NCBI GenBank assembly: GCA_030524635.1
Contig: JAUNGG010000027.1
Location: forward strand, 1-52,654
Direction of reading: 5' to 3'
Length of the DNA stretch: 52,654 nucleotides
Source of the DNA: Lachnospiraceae bacterium
Lineage (GTDB): Bacteria; Bacillota; Clostridia; Lachnospirales; Lachnospiraceae
The notes below the pieces were generated by a model. The model was not told where the DNA came from and made no database searches. It saw only the letters and a list, made by a program, of their open reading frames with translations. The position numbers and the translations under genes were made by a program. Below are positions 17,293-26,500 of the stretch, piece after piece. How positions within the stretch are numbered: position 1 is the first letter of the stretch; each line of letters begins with the position of its first letter.

Positions 17293-17452
17293 GTTACTGT
17301 TCAGGTAGGTCTGCGCAGGGTCTGCCCCAGCGAAGCGAGGGTACTTGCTGCGCTGACCGTATGATAAACTAGACCAGAAAGCAAAAATCCCATCGCCGTA
17401 GGCGATTTTCATGGATTTTTGCCGGTTGCTGTGAACGCACGTGAACAGTAAC
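17293..17452 (+). repeat. Intergenic inverted-repeat element, copy 1 (160 bp)
   Basis: Ends in perfect 11 bp inverted repeats, GTTACTGTTCA (17293-17303) and TGAACAGTAAC (17442-17452). Inside is a hairpin, GCAAAAATCC (17381-17390) with GGATTTTTGC (17413-17422), and a smaller dyad ATCGCC/GGCGAT in its loop. Compared with copy 2 (19802-19934) it shares GGTAGGTCTGYGCA, CTTGCTGCGCTGACCGTAT and the whole hairpin, and has about 26 extra bases after the left end. It carries no coding capacity, so it is MITE-like or a structured RNA element. Confidence 0.75.
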
Positions 17453-17488
17453 GAAGTAGGATGGGATATGACTGTGGAGCAGTGAGCC

Positions 17489-17518
17489 ATTTCGTTGTGA
17501 CGAAATTTCAGGTATAAT
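17489..17518 (+). promoter_or_regulatory. Promoter with operator-like dyad before the HipA-like gene
   Basis: ATTTCGT (17489-17495) and ACGAAAT (17500-17506) form a perfect 7 bp inverted repeat around TGTG. The -10 box TATAAT lies at 17513-17518; the -35 region is poor and overlaps the dyad. A repressor bound here would block the polymerase. Self-regulation by the downstream HipA-like protein or by an unlinked HipB-like protein is inference. Confidence 0.5.
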
Positions 17519-17550
17519 ATGGTACAATGGAAGCGAGGAGGTGGCAACAT

Positions 17551-19002
17551 ATGAATTATTTCCTGATGAATAAAGATCATTTTGTGGCAAAATTCACCAT
17601 CAAAAGAGGACTGATTGACGATGTTTACACACTGTCACGTATTCCTGGCCAGAAAATGCCAATTGGATTTAAAGATATACAAAGTTGGGTAGATAACCGG
17701 AAAGGCTCAAAACACAATTCTCATTTAAAAAAGATTATGGAAATGTGCGGATGCGAAAAAACGGAAGGTTTTATCCGTATCACGCATGCAGCCTCCATTA
17801 ACGACACGTTCTGGATTAAAGGAGCAGAGGAAAACGTATCTTGGAAGGACATATCGTTTTACCATAACGAATTCAATGAAACCATTTCTAAACTAGCATT
17901 TGAAGGCATTGGATTATATGGTATTCAACTCAGCAGTACAAGTCCAGAATTATCAACAGAAGGCAGCTTTCGTAAATGCTGGAGACGTGAAGATAACGAA
18001 ATATATCTCTATAAGCGTGGGCAAGAAGGTGCTCGCAATGTAGGATTGGAACCATATTCTGAAGTAATGGCTTCAGAATTAGCTTCAAAGATCTGCAAAG
18101 ATGCTGTCCAGTACGGTTTAACTAAATTGCATGGAGCCTTAGCTTCTAAATGCCTGTTGTTTACAGATGAGCAATATGGGTATGTTCCTATTGCCAGATT
18201 TCCAGTTAACCATAAATCAGCGGATGACATGCTGCGTTTTTATACAGAACTTGGCAGTGAAAATCTATTCAGACGCATGCTGGTATTGGATGCATTGACG
18301 TTTAATGTTGATCGGCATGCGGGAAATCATGGTGTATTAGTCAATAATGACACTTTGGCCCCCGTACAGATGGCTCCGATATTCGATTTAAACTTGGCTC
18401 TTTTACCATATGTAGAGCGTGATGAATTTGAAAAAATCGGAAACAAATTATTAGAATATGGGCCTAGAATTGGTGAAGATTTTACTTTTACTGGACGAGC
18501 TGCTATGACTTCTGCAATTCGATCCGACTTAGTTTCACTGAAAGGCTTTCAATTTACTTTCCGTGGTGACGAAATGTTTCCTGAATGGCGTGTAAAAGCA
18601 ATAGAAGAAATGATCAACAAACAGATAGAGGCGTTGTTAAGTAAAGAAATTCTCTATACAAAGGATATTTTTGTGCCAGACATGGAAACAACAATATCTG
18701 ATTCGCAACCAGAAACAACAATTCCGTCCCCATTAGAACAGCAGGCCCATGGATTGGCGCAAAAGCTAATGGAAACAGGGGAGTATATCTGTTATGATGT
18801 TGAGAACGTCGAAAATGATGTGCAACTCGTTTTATTTCCAAAAGGAAATAACAATGCTGAGGTACGCATGAGCATGGAACTTGGGGATATATGGGTAGAA
18901 GTACATGGGAAACCAATTTCCAGATTTGATCTTGTTACTAAATATCCCGATTTGGTTGAAACAGTAGACTTGATAATGGATAAATTTCAGGGGCAGGTGT
19001 AA
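17551..19002 (+). CDS. HipA-like kinase-fold protein, stand-alone
   Basis: From the ATG at 17551 (GAGGAGGTGG 6 bases upstream) the product is 483 aa. Kinase-fold motifs of the HipA/CtkA group are visible: IYLYKRG (candidate ATP-binding Lys), SEVMASELASKI (Glu helix), VDRHAGNHG (catalytic-loop type D254 and N259) and PIFDLN (metal-binding type D279). A segment of about 85 residues after residue 395 is not part of the kinase fold. HipA kinases phosphorylate tRNA synthetases or other targets and normally pair with a HipB DNA-binding antitoxin; no hipB-like gene lies next to it. The gene is clearly richer in A and T than the scp, hflX and add genes around it and lies between two direct repeat copies, suggesting acquisition by transfer. 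Confidence 0.7.
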   Translation: MNYFLMNKDHFVAKFTIKRGLIDDVYTLSRIPGQKMPIGFKDIQSWVDNRKGSKHNSHLKKIMEMCGCEKTEGFIRITHAASINDTFWIKGAEENVSWKDISFYHNEFNETISKLAFEGIGLYGIQLSSTSPELSTEGSFRKCWRREDNEIYLYKRGQEGARNVGLEPYSEVMASELASKICKDAVQYGLTKLHGALASKCLLFTDEQYGYVPIARFPVNHKSADDMLRFYTELGSENLFRRMLVLDALTFNVDRHAGNHGVLVNNDTLAPVQMAPIFDLNLALLPYVERDEFEKIGNKLLEYGPRIGEDFTFTGRAAMTSAIRSDLVSLKGFQFTFRGDEMFPEWRVKAIEEMINKQIEALLSKEILYTKDIFVPDMETTISDSQPETTIPSPLEQQAHGLAQKLMETGEYICYDVENVENDVQLVLFPKGNNNAEVRMSMELGDIWVEVHGKPISRFDLVTKYPDLVETVDLIMDKFQGQV

Positions 19003-19057
19003 TTCGCATGAATCACACCTGCCCCTGTGCAGGGCTATCGATTTCCCGACAGCCCCT
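18990..19057. terminator. Tandem hairpins between convergent genes
   Basis: GGGGCAGGTGT (18990-19000) pairs perfectly with 19015-19025 and overlaps the stop codon of the HipA-like gene. A second stem, AGGGCTATCG (19031-19040) with CGACAGCCCT (19047-19056), is followed by TTTATA. The second hairpin could end plus-strand transcripts; both may also act on the opposing FMN-bind-like gene. Confidence 0.55.
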
Positions 19058-19133
19058 TTATACAGTAGAACTTCCTGCTATTCTGTGCGGCACGGTTTAA
19101 TAGAGATGCCGCCGCTGACAAACCCGGCAGGCA

Positions 19134-19601
19134 TCAGGATATGGACGGTGAGCTGGCGCTTTTGGCGGCTGCCTTATTCAGGGCAGCCTGGATCGCCTTC
19201 AGCAGCATGGCAGAGGTGTATTTCTGCTCGGTCTGATAAGTAACGGAATCCAGGGACTGGCTTTTCAGGATCTGGCCTGCCAGATTCTGCATGGCCGGTT
19301 CCACCAGGGGATACATAGCGGCTACAGATTCATTTAACGGCTTCAGTGTAATGGAATTGATGTGATCTGCATCTACGGTGACCTCCACATTGACCTGTTC
19401 ACTGCCCAGGGTGATGGAGGAGGAGTAGACGCCGGGAGTATAGCTGGCCTCCGCAGACGAGGATTCTGGTGGGGAAGATCCCTGATCCCGGCGGAACATG
19501 ATGAGAAACAGAGCGATCAGAAGGACTGCCAGGCCCACAAAGATGGCGGTGTAGATGATCTCCTTCATACGCAGGACAACGATTTTTGTTTTGGCGCTCA
19601 T
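19134..19601 (-). CDS. Membrane-anchored FMN-bind-like domain protein
   Basis: A 155-residue protein with one N-terminal membrane segment (IIYTAIFVGLAVLLIALFLI), a Ser-rich linker and an outside domain. The domain reads YTPGVYSSSITLGSEQVNVE, then VTVDADHINSITL, and ends YTSAMLLKAIQAALNKA, which follows the pattern of FMN_bind (PF04205) proteins that carry covalent flavin in RnfG/NqrC. The usual S-G-A-T flavin attachment motif is not intact: the matching place reads QTEQKYTS. It may bind flavin weakly or not at all. GGAGGT lies 6 bases before the ATG. It is convergent with the HipA-like gene. Confidence 0.55.
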   Translation of the reverse strand: MSAKTKIVVLRMKEIIYTAIFVGLAVLLIALFLIMFRRDQGSSPPESSSAEASYTPGVYSSSITLGSEQVNVEVTVDADHINSITLKPLNESVAAMYPLVEPAMQNLAGQILKSQSLDSVTYQTEQKYTSAMLLKAIQAALNKAAAKSASSPSIS

Positions 19602-19657
19602 GGGGAAACCTCCGTAATGATTTATTACAGTTTATGAGAAGATCGGATAATTAGAAC

Positions 19658-19669
19658 GTAACCGTTCAG
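19658..19669 (+). repeat. Solo left end of the intergenic repeat family
   Basis: GTAACCGTTCAG matches the terminal repeat GTTACTGTTCAG at 10 of 12 positions. No matching right end is seen before 19750. It lies in the 369-base gap between the FMN-bind-like gene and addB, which otherwise holds the addB promoter and repeat copy 2. Confidence 0.3.
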
Positions 19670-19756
19670 ACGGCGGGGAAATCTGCGAAAAAACATCTGT
19701 CAAGCTTAATTGTTACATTCGAACGCCGGAAACCAGGATATGGAATCTCATCTTAG

Positions 19757-19786
19757 ATGACAAGAGAATGAAAAGTATGGTATACT
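19757..19786 (+). promoter_or_regulatory. Promoter of addBA
   Basis: ATGACA (19757-19762) and TATACT (19781-19786) are 18 bases apart, with an extended TGG before the -10. The sequence around the -10 (ATGGTATACTTTGT) is the same as at the promoter near 6436, and again a repeat element begins just downstream. Confidence 0.65.
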
Positions 19787-19801
19787 TTGTGATATTACAA
19801 G

Positions 19802-19934
19802 GTAACTATTCGGTAGGTCTGTGCAACTTGCTGCGCTGACCGTATAAAAACGTGGAATAACAGGCAAAAATCCCATTGCCGAAGGCAATTTTCATGGATT
19901 TTTGCTTGTAACTGTGAAGGTACTGAACAGTTGC
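19802..19934 (+). repeat. Intergenic inverted-repeat element, copy 2 (133 bp)
   Basis: The left end GTAACTATTCGG (19802-19813) is the imperfect complement of the right end CTGAACAGTTGC (19923-19934). The hairpin GCAAAAATCC (19864-19873) with GGATTTTTGC (19896-19905) is identical in its arms to copy 1, and the loop dyad ATTGCC/GGCAAT carries a compensated base change relative to ATCGCC/GGCGAT. It occupies most of the predicted addB 5' leader. Confidence 0.75.
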
Positions 19935-19970
19935 GTTATGGGGATGAAAGCACAATTAAGGAGGGAATAC

Positions 19971-22900
19971 ATGTCGCTTCAGTTTATCTTAGGTCCCTCC
20001 GGGTCGGGAAAGACCCGGTTTTTATATGAAGAGATCATCCGGGAGTCTATGGCGCACCCGGAAAGGCAGTATCTGTTTCTGGTGCCGGAGCAGTACACCA
20101 TGCAGACCCAGAAGGAGATCATCACCCTGCATCCCCGCCATGGCCTGACCAATGTGGATGTGCTCAGCTTTAACCGTCTGGCCTACCGGGTGTTTGAGGA
20201 TCTGGCGGTGGAGACGCTGACAGTTTTGGATGATATGGGGAAATCCATGATTCTGCGGAAGGTGGCAGCCCAAAGGCGGCGGGAGCTGCATTATTACCAG
20301 CGGCATTTAAACCAGATGGGCTTTGTCAATCAGCTGAAATCCCTGCTTTCGGAAATGTATCAGTATGGGGTGACGCCGTCTCTTCTGGAGGAGCTTCAGG
20401 AAAAGGCGGACCAGCCGATTTTGAAGGAGAAGCTGGCTGACTTTGGATTGGTGTTTGGGAGCTTTCAGGAATATATTGCGGATAAATTTACTACGGCAGA
20501 GGAAGTGCTGGATCTTTGCTGCAGGGAGCTGCCCCGCTGGGAGAAACTGAAAAACAGCCAGATCTATCTGGACGGCTATACCGGCTTTACTCCGGTTCAG
20601 TACCGGATCCTGGAGATCTGTCTTCAGCGCTGCAGCCGGGTGCAGGCGGCGGTGACGGCGGACCCTTCGGAGCCGGTGTACGCCGAGGCGGATCCGGCGG
20701 ATTTATTTTATATGAGCCGGCATATGATCTGCCGGCTGATTGACGTGGCAGCCCATGCCGGTGCGGTCCATGAACCGGACGTAATCCTGGGAGGGCCAGT
20801 GCCGGTGCGGTTTCGGGAGCGGCCCGGGCTTGCCTTTCTGGAACGGAATTTAATGCGGTATGGCAGGGAACGGGATGGGAAGCGGGCGGCCGGAAGCGGC
20901 CGGGAAGGAAATTCGGCGACCAAGGAGGTTCTGGTCCTTAAGGAGCGGAACCCGGCTATGGAGGTGCAGGCGGTCTGTGGTCAGATCCAATCCTGGCTGC
21001 GGAGCGGGATGCGCTACCGGGATATGGCGGTGATCACCGGGGATCTGGCCTCTTACGGAAGGGAGATCCGAAAGCAGTTTGAGGAGCTGGGAATTCCCTA
21101 TTTTCTGGATGATAAGAAAAGTATTTTATCCAATCCGCTGGTGGAGCTGATCCGGTCTGCTCTGGAAACTGTTCGGATGGATTTTCCATATGAAAGCTTG
21201 TTCCGCTGCCTGAAAACTGGTCTGGTGCTGGAGGGGGAGGATGAATTCCGCCTTCAGCAGGAACTGGACCGGATGGAAAACTATGTAAAGGCTCTGGGGA
21301 TCCGGGGCTATAAGCGGTGGTCGGAGTGCTGGGAGCGGCAGTACCGGGGAGCAGAGGAGCTGAATCTGGAGGAGCTAAACCAGCTTCGGGAGGCTGCTGC
21401 AAAAGCTTTTTCCAGTCTGAGGACCGGTCTGAAAGAGAAGGGTGGCACAGGCTCCTCCATGACGGCAGTTCTGCGCAGCTTTTTGGAGCAGCTTGGGCTG
21501 GAGCAGAAGCTGCAGCGGAGAGCGGACCGCCTGATGGATCAGAGGCTTAGCGAGCTGTCCAAGGAATACAGTCAGGTGTATGAGCTTACTCTGGAGCTGT
21601 TTGACCGGCTTGAGGGGCTTTTAGGGGATGAGCCTATGAGCCTTAAGGAGTACGAGGAGATCCTGGATGCCGGGTTTGGGGAGATCCAGGTGGGAGCCAT
21701 CCCGGCTACGGTGGACCGGGTGGTGGTAGGAGATATCACCAGAACCCGTCTGGACAATATTAAGGTTTTATATTTTGTTGGGGTAAATGAGGGCGTTGTG
21801 CCCCAGCGGAAGGAGAACCGGGGACTTCTCACCGATGAGGAACGGGAGTTTTTTTCCAGCCAGCAGATCGAGCTGGCTCCTTCTGCCAGGGAAAATGGGC
21901 TGATGCAGCGGTTTTATCTGTATCTGATGCTGACAAAGCCATCCCATCAGCTGGTGGTTACCTATGCAGCGTATACCGGAAGCGGAAAGGAGCTGCGCCC
22001 CTCCTCTCTGATCGGGGAGCTTACGGAGATGTTTCCCGATGCGGCGGAGAGCAGAGGAAAGAAAACGGTACCATATTCCTTCCATGAGGCAGTCCGCCTG
22101 CTGGCCAGGGGGCTGCGGGAGCTGGATACACTGGATGAGGAGGACAGCAGAAGGGTAATGGATCTGTTTGCCTATTTATACAGCCAGCCGGAGTACCGGG
22201 AGCAGGCAGGAAAGCTGGCGGAGGCATTTGCCTACTGCTATCAGGATCAGGGAATCGGCCGGGCGGCAGCCAGAGCACTGTATGGAAATATCCTCCAGGG
22301 CAGCGTGACTAGGCTGGAGCAGTATGCAGCCTGCGCCTATTCCCATTTCCTGCGGTATGGTCTGGAGCTGATGGAGCGGCAGGAATATGAGCTGGGAGCG
22401 GTGGATATGGGAAATCTTTTCCATCAGTCCCTGGATTTCTGCTTTGAGGCGCTTCGGGAGCAGGGCCTGAATCTGGCGGCTCTCTCCCAGGAGGAGCGGC
22501 AGAAGCTGGTTTTGGAAAATGTCTCCAGGGCGGCGGAGGATTACGGCAACACCATTCTCCACAGCTCCTCCCGAAATGCCTACCTGATCCGGCGGATCTC
22601 ACGGATCACAGAGCGGACCATGTGGGCCCTGGGTGAGCAGCTGAAGAAGGGGGATTTCAAGCCTGTAGGGTTTGAGGTGTCATTTTCTGCGGCAGATAAT
22701 CTGAATGCCATGAAGATCGCACTGTCAGAGGATGAGGCTCTTTATCTGAAGGGGCGGATCGACCGTTTGGATCTGTGTGAGGATGAAACTCATGTGTATG
22801 TGAAGATCATTGATTATAAATCGGGCAGCACCAGCTTTGATCTGGCAGCGCTGTATTACGGGCTGCAGCTTCAGCTGGTGGTATATATGGATGCGGCCAT

Positions 22901-23546
22901 GGAGCTGGAGGAGCGGCGCCACCCGGATAAGGAGGTGGTTCCGGCGGGATTATTTTACTATCACATCCAGGATCCTATGGTGGAGAAGAAGGAAGAGATG
23001 ACGCCGGAGGAGATCGAGGCTCAGATCAAAAAGCAGCTGAAGATGAATGGACTGGTAAACAGTGACCTGGAGGTGATCCGCAGGCTGGACCGGGAGATCG
23101 AAGGAGAATCCGATGTGATCCCGGTGGCGCTGAAGGCCGGAATGATCCAGGAGGCAAGATCTTCTGTGGCCAGCGGAAAGCGGTTTGCATTTCTGCGGGA
23201 TTACGTCAGGACCAGGTGCCAGAAGGCGGGGCAGGAGATTCTGCAGGGAAATATTGGAATGCAGCCGTATCAGCAGGGAAACCGGACCGGCTGTGATTAC
23301 TGTCCCTACCATGCGGTCTGCGGCTTTGACCGGAAGACGGCAGGCTTTGGCTACCGGAAATTAAGGAGCATTAAGCCGGAGGAGATCTGGAAGGAGATCC
23401 TGCCGGAGGAAGAGGAAGAAGACAAGGCCGGAGCGGAGGCTATGGAATCGAAAGAAACCGCCCAGAGGGCGGAGAAAACGCCTGGGGCAGACCGGAAAAC
23501 CAGACAGAAGGGAGGAAACCAACATGGCAGTGACATGGACCAGTGA
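19971..23546 (+). CDS. addB: ATP-dependent helicase/nuclease subunit B
   Basis: From the ATG at 19971 (AAGGAGGG ribosome site) the product is 1191 aa, the usual AddB length. It opens with MSLQFILGPSGSGKTRFLYE, including the P-loop GPSGSGKT. The C-terminal nuclease domain has GRIDRLD and IIDYKSGS. Four cysteines for the 4Fe-4S cluster are in the expected places: C788 in AACAYSHF, and C1108, C1111 and C1117 in CDYCPYHAVC. With AddA it resects double-strand breaks to give 3' ends for RecA. An open extension upstream to 19902 runs into the repeat element and is rejected. addA overlaps its 3' end by 23 bases. Confidence 0.95.
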   Translation: MSLQFILGPSGSGKTRFLYEEIIRESMAHPERQYLFLVPEQYTMQTQKEIITLHPRHGLTNVDVLSFNRLAYRVFEDLAVETLTVLDDMGKSMILRKVAAQRRRELHYYQRHLNQMGFVNQLKSLLSEMYQYGVTPSLLEELQEKADQPILKEKLADFGLVFGSFQEYIADKFTTAEEVLDLCCRELPRWEKLKNSQIYLDGYTGFTPVQYRILEICLQRCSRVQAAVTADPSEPVYAEADPADLFYMSRHMICRLIDVAAHAGAVHEPDVILGGPVPVRFRERPGLAFLERNLMRYGRERDGKRAAGSGREGNSATKEVLVLKERNPAMEVQAVCGQIQSWLRSGMRYRDMAVITGDLASYGREIRKQFEELGIPYFLDDKKSILSNPLVELIRSALETVRMDFPYESLFRCLKTGLVLEGEDEFRLQQELDRMENYVKALGIRGYKRWSECWERQYRGAEELNLEELNQLREAAAKAFSSLRTGLKEKGGTGSSMTAVLRSFLEQLGLEQKLQRRADRLMDQRLSELSKEYSQVYELTLELFDRLEGLLGDEPMSLKEYEEILDAGFGEIQVGAIPATVDRVVVGDITRTRLDNIKVLYFVGVNEGVVPQRKENRGLLTDEEREFFSSQQIELAPSARENGLMQRFYLYLMLTKPSHQLVVTYAAYTGSGKELRPSSLIGELTEMFPDAAESRGKKTVPYSFHEAVRLLARGLRELDTLDEEDSRRVMDLFAYLYSQPEYREQAGKLAEAFAYCYQDQGIGRAAARALYGNILQGSVTRLEQYAACAYSHFLRYGLELMERQEYELGAVDMGNLFHQSLDFCFEALREQGLNLAALSQEERQKLVLENVSRAAEDYGNTILHSSSRNAYLIRRISRITERTMWALGEQLKKGDFKPVGFEVSFSAADNLNAMKIALSEDEALYLKGRIDRLDLCEDETHVYVKIIDYKSGSTSFDLAALYYGLQLQLVVYMDAAMELEERRHPDKEVVPAGLFYYHIQDPMVEKKEEMTPEEIEAQIKKQLKMNGLVNSDLEVIRRLDREIEGESDVIPVALKAGMIQEARSSVASGKRFAFLRDYVRTRCQKAGQEILQGNIGMQPYQQGNRTGCDYCPYHAVCGFDRKTAGFGYRKLRSIKPEEIWKEILPEEEEEDKAGAEAMESKETAQRAEKTPGADRKTRQKGGNQHGSDMDQ

Positions 23547-26500
23547 CCAGCAGAAGGTGATCGACAGCCGGAACCGGAATCTTCTGGTGTCGGCGGCAGC
23601 CGGAAGCGGCAAGACTGCAGTGCTGGTGGAGCGGATCGTAAAGATGGTGACGGATGAAGCCCATCCGGTGGATCTGGACCGGCTTCTGGTGATGACCTTT
23701 ACCAACGCGGCAGCCGGGGAGATGCGGGAGCGGATCGGGCGGGCCATTACAGGAAAGCTTCAGGAGGCGCCGGACAATGCCAGACTGCGGCTTCAGGCAG
23801 CTCTGGTTCCCCATGCTCAGATCCAGACCATCGACAGCTTCTGCCTTTCGCTGATCCGGAATCATTATGCAGGGCTTGACATCGACCCTTCCTTCCGGGT
23901 GGGAGATGAGGGAGAACTGACCCTGCTGAAAGCGGATGTGATGGCTGAGCTTTTGGAGGATCATTATGAGTCCGGGCAGGAAGCGTTTGAGCGTTTCGTG
24001 GAAACCTACGGGAGCGGGAAGACGGATATGGGGATCGAGGAGGTGATCGACCAGGTCTACCGGTTTTCCGTCAGTCATCCCTGGCCGAAGGAGTGGCTGA
24101 ACCGGTGCCGTCAGGAATTTGAAGCAGAAGGGGTCAGCCATTTCCAGGAAAGTCCCTGGGTACAATTCCTGCTTCAGGATGTGAAGCTTCAGATGGAGGA
24201 ATTTAAGGAGCAGCTTTCAGAGGCCTTGCTGATCTGCCAGGAGCCGGACGGACCGGAGGGGTATCTTCCCATGATCCGCCAAGACCTGGAGCTGGTTTCC
24301 TGGATCGGCAGCGGGAAATCCTTTGAAGAGCTGCAGAACCGGCTTTCCGGTGCAGCCTTTGGAAGGCTGGCGGCGATCCGGAAGAAGGATATCAGCAAGG
24401 AGAAGAAGGAGGCGGTGGCTGCTGTACGGGACCGGGTGAAGAAGGCGGTTTCAAAGTGCAGAGAGCAGTATGCCTCCCAGACGGCGGAGGAGATCCAGGA
24501 GGGACTTTTGGGCTGTGCGCCGGCGGTATTAATGCTCCTTGACCTGGCAGAGGAATTTATGGACCGCTACCAGCAGGCAAAGAAGGAGCGGAACCTGGTG
24601 GATTTCGGGGATCTGGAGCATTACGCCCTCCAGGTGCTGTATGAGGACGGAGCGCCGTCGGCGGCTGCAGATGAGCTGAGCCGGCGATATGAGGAGATCC
24701 TGGTGGATGAATATCAGGACAGCAACTATGTGCAGGAGGCACTTTTGGAAGCAATTTCCAGGGAAAGGTTTGGAACGCCTAATGTGTTTATGGTGGGGGA
24801 TGTGAAGCAGAGCATTTACCGGTTCCGCCAGGCAAGGCCGGAGCTGTTCCTGAAAAAATATGAGAGCTACAGCAGGGAGGAGAGCCGCTATCAGAAGATC
24901 GAGCTGCGGAAGAATTTCCGAAGCCGGAGCCAGGTGCTGGAAAGCATTAACCAGGTATTCTACCAGATCATGACCAGCAATCTGGGCGGCATTCGATATA
25001 CAAAGGAGACGGCTCTGTACCCGGGGGCAGCCTTCCAGCCACTTCCGGAGGGCGTGGAGACAGGTGCCGACCCTTATCAGACAGAGCTTTTTGTGGTGAA
25101 TACCGGGAGCAAGGAGCTTTCCAGTCTGGATGAGGAGGCCAGGGATCTTACCAGCCGGGAGATTGAGGTAAAGCTGGCTGTACGTGAGATCCGCAGGCTG
25201 ACGGATCCGGAAACCGGACTTCTGGTCTGGGATAAGGAAGCGAATCAGTACCGGAGGGCCAGATACGGGGATATTGTGATCCTTCTCAGAAGCCTTTCCG
25301 GCTGGGCGGAGATCTTTGTTAACGGCCTGATGAATGAAGGGATTCCGGCCTATGCCCAGTCCCAGGCCGGGTATTTTGATACCACTGAGGTGGAGACCAT
25401 GCTCAGCCTGCTGGCCGTGATCGATAACCCGATCCAGGATATTCCGCTGGCAGCGGTGATGCGCTCGCCGATGATCGGCATGACGGATGAGGAGCTTGCC
25501 TGGATGAGCGCCCGGTTTAAGCACAAGGCAGAAAAAGGGCAGGACCGGGGCATTTATGGAGCATGGCGGCTTTGGCTGGAGGAGCCGGGTGAAGGAAATC
25601 AGCAGGAAAGCGCGATCTATGAAAAGCTGTGCCGGCTGGATGACATGATCACCCGCTTCCGCGATCTGGCCGGTATCTTTCCCATTCATCAGCTTCTGGA
25701 GCAGATTTACAGGGAGACCGGATATTATGCCTACGTGTCGGCCATGCCGGCAGGGGAGACCAGACAAGCCAATCTGGACCTTTTGATCGAGAAGGCAGCC
25801 GCCTATGAAAGCACCAGCTATCAGGGCCTGTTTCATTTTATCCGGTATATAGAGCGGCTGAAAAAGGTGGAGACTGATTTTGGGGAGGCGGCCGTGGCCG
25901 GTGCCGAGGACCGCACGGTGCGGATCATGAGCATTCATAAGAGTAAGGGTCTGGAATTCCCCATTGTGATTCTGGCCGGCATGGGGAAACGGTTTAATAA
26001 GCAGGATGCCTACAGCCGCCTTCTGATCGATGTCGACTTCGGCGTGGGAGCCGACTACATGGATCTGGAGCAGCGGTTAAAAAGCGTTACCCTGAAAAAG
26101 CAGGTGCTGAAGCGGCGGCTGGAGCTGGAAAGCATGGGGGAGGAGCTTCGCGTGCTCTATGTGGCCATGACCAGAGCCAAGGAAAAGCTGATCCTGACAG
26201 CCGCGGACTCCTATCTGGAAAATAAGCTGGAGAAATGGGGGATCTCCATGGATGAGAAGGGCAGGATGGTGCAGAAAGCTGCTGGAGGGCCCCTTCAGGC
26301 AGTTCCATATACCCTTCTCACAGGAGCCGGTTCTTATCTGGACTGGATCTTCATGGCCCTTCCTAGGGCATGCAGGACCATCTCCTGCCTTCAGATACCA
26401 GCAGCGGATTTTATCGGGCAGGAGGTGCTCCGCCAGATGGAAAAGCAAAGCTCGCGGGATATGCTGATGCAGCAGGCAGACGGGACGGTCTTTGATGAAG

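Noticed and set aside
24529..25938. A 469-codon open frame on the minus strand inside addA
   Set aside because: Antisense to conserved helicase motifs, with no domain or ribosome site of its own.
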